Shown piece after piece: positions 8,901 to 18,100 of a stretch of 22,140 bases of DNA. The notes beneath the pieces are model-generated. The model did no database searches. It saw only the letters and a program-made list of their open reading frames with translations, and was not told where the DNA came from. Source of the stretch: a virus; the IMG/VR virus record IMGVR_UViG_3300030060_006655, positions 1-22,140 of that record. One strand, 5' to 3'. Both the position numbers and the translations under genes were made by a program. How positions within the stretch are numbered: the stretch's first letter is position 1; each line of letters opens with the position of its first letter.

Positions 8901-10682
8901 GTCATCCTGAATAATCACAAGTTGAGTGAAGAATTCGCTCTTGATAACTCCCATGTCATATGTGGAGTCAAAAGATGCGACCGCCATCGTGTTGCCAGAA
9001 CCAACATCAATTCGACTTTCAATGATGTTCTTAGGTTCCAGATAACGAGGATAGATGATACCAGCAGGTGCAGGATCAATTTCAACTGCAACTAGAACAT
9101 TCTGTCCGCCAATCTGGTTGATGACATCTCCTGTTCCATCTGCAGGTGTTCCATTGTATCTGGCAACAATCTTATCACTAGGACAGGTAACAACAGCACC
9201 TTTACCATCTGCATAAATGACAGTTGAAACACCAGGTTCTGTAATGTCTCCAGGTGTAATGTCGGTTCCATCTACAGTGACGTGGAACGTTCTAGGGGGA
9301 GGAGAACCGGCATTGATGGGTTCGCCAGTAGCATCCAAAGACTCACCAACATATCCATCATTGAAGTTTCTGTAGAGTGTAACACCAGAGAATGCAACGG
9401 TGTCAACTTCTGCTGTGGTGTTAGAGAAACTAGGAGCGTTATAAACGTTTGTCAGTTTGAGATCGAACGGAGTTGTGATAGGAACAATCGCATTCGGTCT
9501 GAAACTCTGAGTTCTGGGTTTCTTACCATAAAGGTAAACAGGTTGATCGATAGCAACATTGAAACCCTGGACATATGCTTCACCAGGACTTAACTTGAGA
9601 ACATAGTAACTATCTGCCTCCTGGAAGGTCATTGGGTTGGTTTCTTGAGAACCAGGGACAGGAGGATAAAGACCATCTACATCAGCGTTATAAAGTCCGT
9701 TTACATCCTCTGTGTTCCAGTATTCCAAAAGTTCAACTGGAAAATCAGTGATGATGTAGTTACCAGACTCATCCATTGTCCTCTTAGCGAGGATGTCATA
9801 CAACCAGTTCCAGTTTTGTTGTTTGGTTGGTTCCTTAACGATGTTACCCTGAAGTAGAGTAACAATCTGAATAAAGTTATCAACGATTGCTTCATTGGTC
9901 GTCTTGGCAAGAATAAGACTCAACTTCAGTCTATCTGCACCAGGAGCAGCAAAGTTAGAGGACCCCTGTGCATTGTCTAGGAGTGCAGGGTCATCATTAG
10001 ATGTAATAAACTGTTCAACAACATTGAAACCCACCTGATAGGAAGGAAGGGTGGAATACTTTTCCAATTCAATTGTTTGTCTGTCATTCCTGACTGCAAT
10101 ACCATCAACAAAGTAGGAACCCTCTTCGACAGTGAACAGTGAACCCCTACCCAATGCAGGACACTCTTGGAGTTGTCCCAAAACGTAGACAGCTAGAGGC
10201 TTACTCACACCACTAACACCAACCACAGCAGTGTATCTGTTGGGGGTGTCAGACTCTAGAGTTTCACCTTCAATAAAGGTTTCATACTCACTGGTGTTAC
10301 CAGAAGTCTCATAGTTGACATAAAATGTAATATCATCTGCTTCTGTCTCTGGAGTTGCGTGGTTGACAGTAGCAACAACACCAGAAACTGTACCAGTCAG
10401 TTTATATCCAACAAACTCAGCCGCAGTAGCACCCTGCGTGATTTCCGCCATTCTGGCATATGCTGATACCCTATAAGCATATTCACCAGGAACAACAGTG
10501 TCACCATTCTTGAGGAATCGTGACATAAACTGTTCGAGCTGATTTTGTTGCATCAGCTGCATGTTTGTCAATTCCCTTGCCTGAATAGGGAACCCAGCCT
10601 TGTACAGAATACTATAATAATCTGATACAGGAGTATAATCTGCGTAATAAGGACTTACGTTTAAGTTCTCTTGAATGGGCAT
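2910..10682 (-). CDS. Giant baseplate/virion structural protein with DUF4815-like N-terminus
   Basis: This is a 2590-residue protein. Its first 80 residues (a YYSILYKAGFPIQARELTNM stretch, then an FLKNGD motif) match what I know of DUF4815, found in large tail or baseplate proteins of T4-like phages. Around residues 1270-1300 is a predicted coiled coil (MKDIVSLERRIGRLEELVSL), followed by LDRFKNGMVVDNF, also typical of these proteins. Near 1722-1745 an Arg/Glu-rich stretch (ERVERVETIRERTVVQRVE) leads into DPIAQTF and a beta-rich region. Gly-rich repeats with GSGYT lie near 1918-1968. The gene follows gene 8 with a 25-base gap. By position it could replace T4 gp9/gp10, which connect wedge and fibres, but T4 gp10 has only 602 residues and I see no clear homology. 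No signal peptide or enzyme motif is evident. Confidence 0.8.
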   Translation of the reverse strand: MPIQENLNVSPYYADYTPVSDYYSILYKAGFPIQARELTNMQLMQQNQLEQFMSRFLKNGDTVVPGEYAYRVSAYARMAEITQGATAAEFVGYKLTGTVSGVVATVNHATPETEADDITFYVNYETSGNTSEYETFIEGETLESDTPNRYTAVVGVSGVSKPLAVYVLGQLQECPALGRGSLFTVEEGSYFVDGIAVRNDRQTIELEKYSTLPSYQVGFNVVEQFITSNDDPALLDNAQGSSNFAAPGADRLKLSLILAKTTNEAIVDNFIQIVTLLQGNIVKEPTKQQNWNWLYDILAKRTMDESGNYIITDFPVELLEYWNTEDVNGLYNADVDGLYPPVPGSQETNPMTFQEADSYYVLKLSPGEAYVQGFNVAIDQPVYLYGKKPRTQSFRPNAIVPITTPFDLKLTNVYNAPSFSNTTAEVDTVAFSGVTLYRNFNDGYVGESLDATGEPINAGSPPPRTFHVTVDGTDITPGDITEPGVSTVIYADGKGAVVTCPSDKIVARYNGTPADGTGDVINQIGGQNVLVAVEIDPAPAGIIYPRYLEPKNIIESRIDVGSGNTMAVASFDSTYDMGVIKSEFFTQLVIIQDDLDNQYDVDWVQGDQVIGEKSGTFGTVVADSSPSLLIVSNIVGEFEPGEFVKQKLADGSEKIGRIAKTGDPIGFEFTHSAVPDLSGVTSIELQAQGSTKTLAQTTDFTHDAIANKIVLTPAGREIIRNFPYPEGSALQKSRINVVAVATSGGDTTTGYVVTIPAKTENSFSKTKSFFSFLADTTNFSADMAIENNLETDILRVAAGSIFSGAKDGTTLVCNDFGGDPSQQLQFGDLITFFDSDGNQQSHLVYFATEPVGYGQNRVSSVIYLTTPLVADVNSAVVSRVRIKPKGQPNNNLLFQLPQETVASLESDPDATGINYYVLQEFVNAIPAGSTFITLETNKANEQFIQGAADTIVTVTDSDGTEELGRQLTVVSANVTDLGRKITLTFSDPADPTPIKDNATLKIILPVYVSNAKAKRKIKKTQTIVVTGDLALEPIISLGVADGIAVTEMTMAPNDIDVRDNYDFDDGQRDNFYGISTLELKDGAPPATDTLSITFDYFDHSGDGDFFSVDSYISDGGVNYADIPVYAPIAGIPLSESTIDLYVQLRDCVDFRPIVNTAGANPSYLPSITPGKGALEATNFRNSSNDGNGIAPRIPVTGSNFECNLAFYQAKIDALFMEKSGAITIVEGATADEPIAPPDIATGIRLYDFKLSPYTFNIKGIKTNKFNYKSYQMKDIVSLERRIGRLEELVSLSLLEQSALNMNVRDAVTGLDRFKNGMVVDNFSTHGQGATGSEYYRCSIDEIATHLRAPHYTDQVELIEVAQNQASRVPNGYRKAGPQLMLDYSEGVFTTQPFATRSVNLQPYTVFCYDGEVELSPAIDTWTDTSQQPDLVIRDNSLFDSMVNLTQEMTRAGMGTVWGDWQDTGRVRTDVNRTNTPQDAGRGPGTANNWNPAVEVTTTTRSVQQARTQTRTDIRVSTGRRQETSYGDRITDVSLARTMRTRQVRVEAARLKPNTRYYIYFDDVDCTEWFAVDNQRGGRYRSTPGVNSQGFGYPIMSDNVGTVAGIFVIPNGRPPVPEQPYNGMARISYQTSGPTRSFNNGTRKFRITTSKTNSQDLEVVEGFAETTYTASGVLQDKQETIVATTIPAFSRTRSVTQTENRWQPGGTTVAARVIGPPPAPRIIERVERVETIRERTVVQRVETPVFWNDDDPIAQTFTIDSNEYPDGMFLSEVGVYFETKDPTQAVECYITTTDGEVPTDTILPYSIAVKQSNTTLRVKCELGVGVTSTTIPAGTTFTGSVTGSTGVLQEAITFSAASKNTNQNVSNTVYDLVFVNYVGDFVTGEELTPNTTPAQTSTFNIVEDEINIEYAEVTDVGQNYSSGATVTFTAPQLPGGVTATGTVRVGAVGSTGEGRVYGIDITNSGSGYTKIPSATVSDTSGSNATVAVRTSEGEKAVDMGVATSEDATAETRFRFQTPIYLLGDTTYSFVLKAPTSLKYKAYTAKIGENEIGTTRRVTKVASLGSLFKSQNGGLWTADQTQDIKFNLSRAIFIRNTVGRIDMVNAPIEGRLLDKNPIRTSNNSLVSGSTQFGANPKIVQIHCMWHSLLPGDLVAITGVSGEVGGIPDNELNTLHTVIDAGLNDFSIQVSTDATAKSRGGGSGVKITTNKEYECINITTGAMTFGSTTLTATTTPAIGLSVDQAIRVQTSSSPLALELSRNKYTKETSYDIELLETYYFNGVKTVVNEINEAFFNDSQRLNEQKSLEVAVFLLSTSDAVSPVINLERTNANVIRNLVNNPNPSDPIFGVQKATLKLAGNATALGLTNNTDLEWTSGDGVTRTANIDNFDSATGRIQLRGDHVRHLKNAPVFSNSDINLMTAEIDVADGDLYYPEVNNRGSAWSKFQSKLFIFESECDGIQLKLSACYYTKDSIRCFYRPRAVGFDGNLSGRNWIPFNPEQELIARVVDSNQQNQLIENRQIVPGLPDDVNLITVRDSDNVNPAEIGPAGFKSLVWTAQDLPKFDALAIKIVMVVENPALTPIIDDMQLVVTE

Positions 10683-10704
10683 CTTGCTTGACGATCCTTT
10701 TTGT

Positions 10705-10712
10705 TATTTAGA
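10705..10712 (-). promoter_or_regulatory. Late-promoter-like motif TCTAAATA
   Basis: The minus strand reads TCTAAATA, one base from the T4 late consensus TATAAATA. It overlaps the gene 8 stop codon and lies 22 bases upstream of the giant gene's ATG, the same arrangement as at the other junctions. Confidence 0.45.
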
Positions 10713-12162
10713 AGGCGATAATGAGGCTTACTCTCTCAGATTGCTGAGGATCACGAACGATTGGTGAGATGTTCGAAAGGTAATTCATATAACCAGAATA
10801 CTTGGTCAAATCTGGATTTGCATAACCATTAACGAAAGTCATATCCGAAAGTTCACCTGTAAAATCAAAGATAGAACCAACCAATTCGGATGTCAATCCA
10901 ATAATATTACCATCTCCAGTAAACGGATACAATTCACCATCCTCATCAATGTTATCAGCACCTTGGACATATCTCAACACACCATCATCAAAGTCCCATC
11001 CCACAACAGTTCCTCTTGCAATCTTGTCTTGACCATCAAATTTGATTTCTTGTGTAATAGTCTCACCAATGATGTAAGACTTTGTTTGAGGAATGCCTGT
11101 CAGTTTCAAAGCATAACAAGCATTCAACGAAGTTGCATTTGATTTTGTTGATTCAAAGTCCTGTAGAATACCTACTTGACGGAAAGGACAGGTGTAGTGA
11201 TCAACAAAAAGTGGAGTGTTGAGAGTGGAGAACACACCAACTCTGGTTCCTCCCAGATGTCTAACAGTGTCTGAACCCCATCCACCTGGTGGTGAGATGA
11301 TAACTGTAGTTCTCAACTCTCCGTTACCTTGTGGGTCCAGTCCATTAACTTTGAGGTCTAGGTCAGCAAGAGTTTGATAGACATTATTAGTAGAGAAATC
11401 TAGGGTTCCAAATGTGTAACCGGCTCCATTTCTTACCATCTCAATTTTAGAGATGACTGTGTTACTGATATAAACTTTAGCGACAGCACCCAATCCATCA
11501 CCCTGAATGTGTGCATAATAAGCAGAGATTTGATTAGTTGCACCAACAGGATTGGTGGTGTAAAGTAAACCACCATTATCAATCAAAACGGTGTAAACTT
11601 CGCCTTCTTTTTGAATGTTTGCATCTGCAGGGTTCACTGGCATCAAATTGTCAGTAGAACGACTCTCTAAAATAGAAGTTTCAATTCTATAAAGTCTCAA
11701 CCACTGGTATCCATCAGATGTGTAAAATGGGTCATCACCCTCACCTTGTGGTTCTACCGTAGATTGAAGATTGGTGTTATTATCTAAACAAACATAGACA
11801 ACATTGAGGCTATTGAGAACGTAGAACTTGGCATCATAAAGGTTGCTAGCCCCACTAAAAGATTTATTGACTTGGCTATAATTATGTTGATATCTGTCAT
11901 AAACAACACCACTCACCCACCTAGTTTTAGGAATCATATGATAGGTATCATTGGGTTGAATTCTATTCAACGCAATCATATTATCATAGGTCGTGTAGAA
12001 GTCCTTATAGTTATTTTGGGGTGGTGGTGGCAGGTTATCATCCAGCCAGGGTTGAACCCTACCAAGAAAAACATAACCATTGGCATTGGTGTCCTTATTG
12101 AAGGACTCAATGAGGTTTTTGGCGTTAGTAATTCTTAAATCGTTGGTATTGACAGTTGCCAT
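10708..12162 (-). CDS. 8: Baseplate wedge subunit gp8
   Basis: This 484-residue protein is longer than T4 gp8 (334 residues). Gp8 forms part of the baseplate wedge on top of gp7 and gp10 in T4. Recognisable features are YVFLGRVQPW (residues 30-39), VYVCLDNN (122-129), STVEP (134-138) and DGYQWLRLY (150-158), a pattern I associate with gp8-like wedge proteins. Its place directly after the gp7-like gene agrees with the T4 order. The start MATVNTNDLRITN fits an N-terminus common in cyanophage gp8 homologues. The leader has no convincing Shine-Dalgarno sequence (ACCATAAAATG). The extra length is mainly in the C-terminal half. Confidence 0.87.
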   Translation of the reverse strand: MATVNTNDLRITNAKNLIESFNKDTNANGYVFLGRVQPWLDDNLPPPPQNNYKDFYTTYDNMIALNRIQPNDTYHMIPKTRWVSGVVYDRYQHNYSQVNKSFSGASNLYDAKFYVLNSLNVVYVCLDNNTNLQSTVEPQGEGDDPFYTSDGYQWLRLYRIETSILESRSTDNLMPVNPADANIQKEGEVYTVLIDNGGLLYTTNPVGATNQISAYYAHIQGDGLGAVAKVYISNTVISKIEMVRNGAGYTFGTLDFSTNNVYQTLADLDLKVNGLDPQGNGELRTTVIISPPGGWGSDTVRHLGGTRVGVFSTLNTPLFVDHYTCPFRQVGILQDFESTKSNATSLNACYALKLTGIPQTKSYIIGETITQEIKFDGQDKIARGTVVGWDFDDGVLRYVQGADNIDEDGELYPFTGDGNIIGLTSELVGSIFDFTGELSDMTFVNGYANPDLTKYSGYMNYLSNISPIVRDPQQSERVSLIIAF

Positions 12163-12181
12163 TTTATGGTGTCTTTATTGT

Positions 12182-12189
12182 TATTTATT
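12182..12189 (-). promoter_or_regulatory. T4-type late promoter motif AATAAATA
   Basis: The minus strand reads AATAAATA across the stop codon of the gp7-like gene, about 20 bases before the ATG of gene 8. It matches NATAAATA. Confidence 0.55.
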
Positions 12190-15100
12190 AGTAAGAATAG
12201 GGATTATATGGCGTGGGACTTGGTGTCGGGGTGGGCGTGGGACTGGGTGATGGGGTCGGGCTGGGCGTTGGACTGGGTGTCGGCGTTGGAGTAGGAGTTG
12301 GGCTTGGTGTCGGACTCGGTGTTGGAGTAGGAGTGGAGACAGGAGTAGGTGTGGGAGTGGGTCTCGGAGCGACATATGGTGTAGATGTTGGGGTTGGAGT
12401 GGGAGTTGGAGTGGGGGTGGGAGTTACATCCTGAACAGTTTCCTCTACATTTACCACTGTAATTTCATTGATAGTTGATGTAATCGGTGCAGCTGAGACT
12501 GTCAGAGCAAAGGTGCTCACATAAACCTCTTCTGCTTCAAATTCAATGTCAACTGACTGATTTACATCCAATTCAGAGAACATAATGAAACCAGAGGGAT
12601 GAATGATGTCATTCACAAAATTCTCATACTGAACTCTCTGAAGAGGAGATTTGATGTTATAAGAGAACCTTTGATAGTAGTAGGAGTCTTGAATGTGGGC
12701 ATAAACTGTGTCCAACATTGACATATCAGTGATGAACCTACCAATCAGGTCAGTTGTTCCCTTAATATTGATTCTAGCATCTGCCTGTCCATTGACAATA
12801 ACCATTCCTTCTGTTCCAATCTCATCGTAAAGTTTCTCTCCAAATCTGAGATTACCTTTTACTTTTTCTAAAGTGATTTGTTGGAGATTAGGGTCATAAT
12901 CAATAACTGTTGCTGTGACTTGTTTGTTAGTGACGATACCCTGATAAACTTCACTTCCTTTCATAAATTCGCCAGTTGGGTTAGCAACAATGACTTTTGT
13001 CTCAATAAGAAGTTCTGGTTTAAGAGCAGAATCAGAAACAATCTTTCTACCAGGACTTAACACTCTTGCGGATGTAATCCGACCGATGTCATCTGTTGTA
13101 GAGACGTAACTACCTTGTTCTTCCACCAGTTGAAGTGCAGGCTGCCTATAGAATTGACCACCTTCAGTAACTTCAATGTTAGTAATAACACCATTTTCTA
13201 CAGTGGCAACACCCTCTGCACCATAACCAGAACCCTGTTCATCATAGAAGATGACAGTAGGACTGACATATCTGTCTCCACCATCAAGAACAGTAACTTT
13301 CTGAATGGCTTGTCCAAATTCATCAAAGATGGAAGATTGTTCCTGTAAGTCAATAGCAACAACTGCTCTATCAGCTGTCTTCTTATACAATCCTCTGGCC
13401 CAGGGAATTTCAGAATAACCAACACCAGGAGAAGCAACCTGAACAATTGCTGCCTTATCCGTCACTCTATCACCTTTACAGATGTAAGAGACATTTTGAT
13501 TATCCACTCCTAACAATTCATTAGTGTAGATGTAGAAAGTTCTGTTTGAAATCTCTGAACCCAAGATGGGATCAGGTGTACTGGAATAGTTGGAACCACC
13601 AGTTAATAGTTCAACACTGGTAACAGAACCACCACTAGAGAATGGTTCAACTCTTGCAAAACCAAATGCACCCTGACCACCACCACCGGTAAAGGAGATG
13701 ATGAAGTCTTCTCTGTAGAACTTACCACCAGAAATAAGGTTAAGAGTTCTGACTGACTGTGTTTGTGGGTCAATAGCCACAGACACCTCACATTCAATCA
13801 CTCTACCAGCTTTGACCACACTATGAGACTGATTAACTTCAGGGAAACTAGATCCTGTGAAGAACACTGTGTCTCCCACATCCAACTGGTGAGGTACATC
13901 GGTTGTAACCACATAGAGTGCTCTTGTGGTGTCAATCATCGGTGTTCCGTTAGGAAGGTCGATTGGAGTGTCGTTATAACCTCTTACAAATAGAGCATTG
14001 TTACGGATGTCAGGACCCAAGTCCTTCAGCAATGCAGTTTCATTCTGATTATCAATTCCAGGAGCACCGAGTTGGAACTCTACCTTATCTCCAGGAATAA
14101 ACAGGTCCAGTTCATTGAACCACAGTAGTTCTTTATCTCCAAGTTCATCAATCTGTCCAATAGGAGTAATGATGTCAGGACCAGGTCCAACCTCACCACC
14201 AGGAATTTTATCCATTGCATATTGGCTGGTGATTGCACCTGATGGGTTACAAACAGTCCACTGTTCGTCACCACTCTCATCTCTCCAGTAAACATACATT
14301 TTACCTGAACGAGGAGACCAGAATAAGTTACCAAATTCAATAGCACTTCCATCTGGTTTCTGTGTGGGTGCTGTATCTGAAATCATTGATGTGATTTCAT
14401 TAGAATAGATACTAAAACTAGTTGCGGCAGCTGTGTCTTCTGGATAAACCTCATCCAAAGCATAGGACTCATTATCGTGTCCTAGAGGAGCAATACCTGC
14501 AGGATCGGTGATAACCCACTGTGCAGTGTTTTCGGCATAAACTCCAGTCTCTTGATAAGTCTGTAATCCATCAGTATACCAAAGGAACAGGGTTCCTGTC
14601 TCTGGTGTCCACCACAAGTCACCCATTTTGTTGGGTGATCCGTCAGATCTCTTATCTGGAGCAGTGGTGGCGATAGTAATGACATTTGGGCCACCAGGAA
14701 CCAAAGTCTGGTCAGGTGGATTTTCAAGAGCAGTAACGAGAGCATCGTCACTTGCCAAACTATATCTGTCTTCGCTCAGGTCACTAAGAGGAACAGTACC
14801 CAATGGTTGAGTCACAACCCACTGTGAAGTGTCACCATCATCATAATAGATGAATAGACGACCATCCCAGATAGACCACCAAAGATCACCTGGTTTGGTG
14901 TTATCTGATCCAATTCCGGCTCTAGGTCTATGGGGAGAAACTATGACATCATTAGGGTCATTGGATCCTACAACAGATTCCAGTGTAATGTTAGCCAATC
15001 CATTGGCAGTCAACACCAGAGCTGAATTCTGTTCAACTTGCAATTCAGAATCAAGGTCAACTGATGTAGTCAGTACTTCTGGAGTACCAACAGGCAATCT

Positions 15101-18100
15101 TACTGGTTTATAGAGATTATCATAGAAAGACGGTAGCAACACACCATTATCATCTACCTGCTCATTAGGTGAAATAAGACGCAAAGTACTGACATTGACA
15201 ATCAGTTGTTTCGTGCTTGGATCATAAGATTCAACCGTAGCAATCGCATTGTTCCAAGTTCTGAAACTGGTGTCTTTCACAAAGGTAAAAGATGTATTGA
15301 CATTCATAGAGAGATCGAGTCTCTGTCTATGAGAAATCAAAGTAGCTTCAAGAAGTTTACCACCAGCCAATTCAATATCTTTTCCTTCCAGGTAGGTAAC
15401 AATTCCAACTGCTCCACCACCAGCACCTGTAATCTCATCTTCAATAACAGATGAATCATCATAGTAGAGAAGATCATTGATCATAGTGTTATCAGGAAGT
15501 CCATCCTGAACCAAGATGCCAGTGATACCACCTGTGGTGGTTCCTGTAATTTCTACCTTCAGGTCATCCTTAGGTTGATCTTCCAATCCAGTATCCCTGA
15601 ACCTTCTCATCAGGTCAGTGTCAAGAACTCTCTGTGGTGTGTAAGGAGAAGGACCAAATCTTATCTTCTCTGGATAAGGTTGAGTGTTCCAGTTGATATA
15701 CCACTCAACAGGGAAGTTCTTATATTCTTTACCAAGAATGTAAGGGAATGTAGGTTGATTGAACTCATCAACAGTAACAAAATAACAATAAACTCCACCA
15801 GGATACAATTCGGGCGGATATTCAGGTGTGTTACATACTCTACCGTTTCCGACATCAAGATAGTTCTTATTAGCTGATGCGGAATCCGTTTCCAGATCCA
15901 AACCCGCTTCTGTTGTAATGTTGAGGTCGTCTTCAGTTACAAGTTCAAAACCAGCATCAGAAATACTTTGTGACTTCCAAACATAGTCTTCTACAAAGGA
16001 TCCCATCGGATACTCGGATACAGACGGGGGATCTGTTCCTTCAGTGTTTCCTCCACCGGCAATGATGTTAGTACGGTTGGATGATAACTGATAACCACTC
16101 ACAACGGGGGTCACACCCTCATCTGGACTAAAAGGGTTAGTCCAAGCATAAGGACCGTAAATTGGGTTACCGTCAAGAGCCCAACCTAGAATAGGAGAGT
16201 GTTTGTCTTCATCAGTGTCTCCGAGTTGATTTCTCAGAGTAGTAGGAGAACAAACATAGCCATAAGTGCTTCTTTCCTGATCCTCACTAGGATTTTGATA
16301 CAAGAAACCATTATTGGAGTCAAACGACCAATTCGAGTTATTAATGACTTCCTGGTATCTATTAAACTGATAGAACTGAACAGTAGCTGTAACCTCAGCT
16401 CCTGAACCAATTGGGAAGGGAACAATACCAGTAGTGGCTGGATTGTAGTCAATTCCTGAGTCAATGATGTTGACAGAGGTAATTTGACCATTTGCAATGT
16501 TTGCCGTCAACAATGCACCTTTACCTCTGTTGGAATCATCAACAACAGATAAAACAGGAACATCTTGGTAATAATCACCACCAGTTACCACATCTACATT
16601 GACAATCCTTCCGTAGAGGTCAAAGTCCAAATTAAAGGTTGCACCCTCACCACTACTGATCCTAACGATAGGATCCTCTGTATAGTAGTCTCCAGGGATT
16701 GGAAGTGAGGTAGGAGTGATCTTAGTGATTCTACCGTCGGTTACAGTCGCCTTTGCTTCCGATTTCGCGGGTTCGATGACAACAGTCGGATTTACATAAC
16801 CATTTCCTTCCTGAACAATGGTAAATGCTGCAATATTGCCTTGAATAATTTTTCTAGGAGCTGTACTACTGTAAGCAGGAACACCATCCACAAAAACACC
16901 AACCATGTTGGTTCCAGTGGACACAACAACTTCTCGCAACTCCACATCCAGTGGAATCACAAATGTCATATCATTTAGTTGTAAATTAGGACCAATTGAC
17001 CCATCATTACTAAAAGCACCAATTGTGTTGTAAGGAAACCCAGAAGTTGAGATAAGTGAGTATTCTTTGTCGAAAAAGACGGCACTAACACCTGCAGTGG
17101 CGAAAGAAACATCTGTCATCTCCGGAGGGAAGGCAGCTTGAGTTACAAGTGCGTCACTACGGTTTTCAACGAAAGAAGTCAGGATTGGTTCTCTCGGATT
17201 GATTGCACCGGGTCCATTTACATAAACGTCATCACTTTTGAGGTGAAGTAGTCCGGGATCGACAATATCGATGCTATGTGCAAGTCCGAGAACCCAATTA
17301 TAACTTTCATAGTTGATTCCATCTACTTTTGTCTTCAAACGAAGGAATCTTTGACCATAAACACTATTTCCTTCAATGTGATAGAATTTTACACCGAGAT
17401 AACCTCTTGTGCAACCATAAAACTGGTTTTGTGACTTTGAGGTATAAGAGATGGCCTCATTCTCAATATAAATGACACCAGAGGCTGGAAATCCAATAGT
17501 TGACTCAACTGTGACTGTAGTTACATCTTCATCAATGTCTCTAGTCAATACCGTCTTTGGTGAAGCTTCGATTTCACCTTTTCTAGAGTCTTTTTGAAGT
17601 GTGAGCTCAAAATGTGTCTCATCTTCGAATGCATAGGAGATTGCATACTCAATAACAGCTCTGGAGAGCAATTCGATCTCTTCTTTGTCCTCTACAATCT
17701 TAGTTTCATAATAATCCAACTTTCCGTTCATAAATTGATCGGGAAGTAACAATCTGGAGTCTACCGGACAGAAAACTTGAGGAACAGGAACCACTCTCAA
17801 GATTTCAGGTTCTGCCCAGGTCGATGTTGATGGATTGATGACCCTATCACCAGGATATGACACATCAACGTCATTTTCGGCAAACAGGATCTTAAAAAGT
17901 GACTTTACACCAATTCTCGAACCTTTTGATTGAAAGAACTCCCTAATATGCTCTAGAAGTGTTCCGTGATTGATTTCAGGAGCAACTCTGTTAGCAGCAA
18001 TCTCCGGTGCATAGCTTTCATAGATGGTATCCAACAATGAAGCCAAGAACATCACAGAAACGTTCTTTACAACCGCCGGAGTCAGGTGTTTATCAGCCTT

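Noticed and set aside
12191-12433. Possible CRISPR-like or simple-sequence microsatellite array
   Set aside because: There is no repeat-spacer structure of constant length. The periodicity comes from six-base Thr-Pro codon pairs within an open frame, with mixed synonymous codons.
12213-12434. Gly/Val repeat frame on the + strand
   Set aside because: It is simply the complement of the Thr-Pro repeat of the gp7-like gene.
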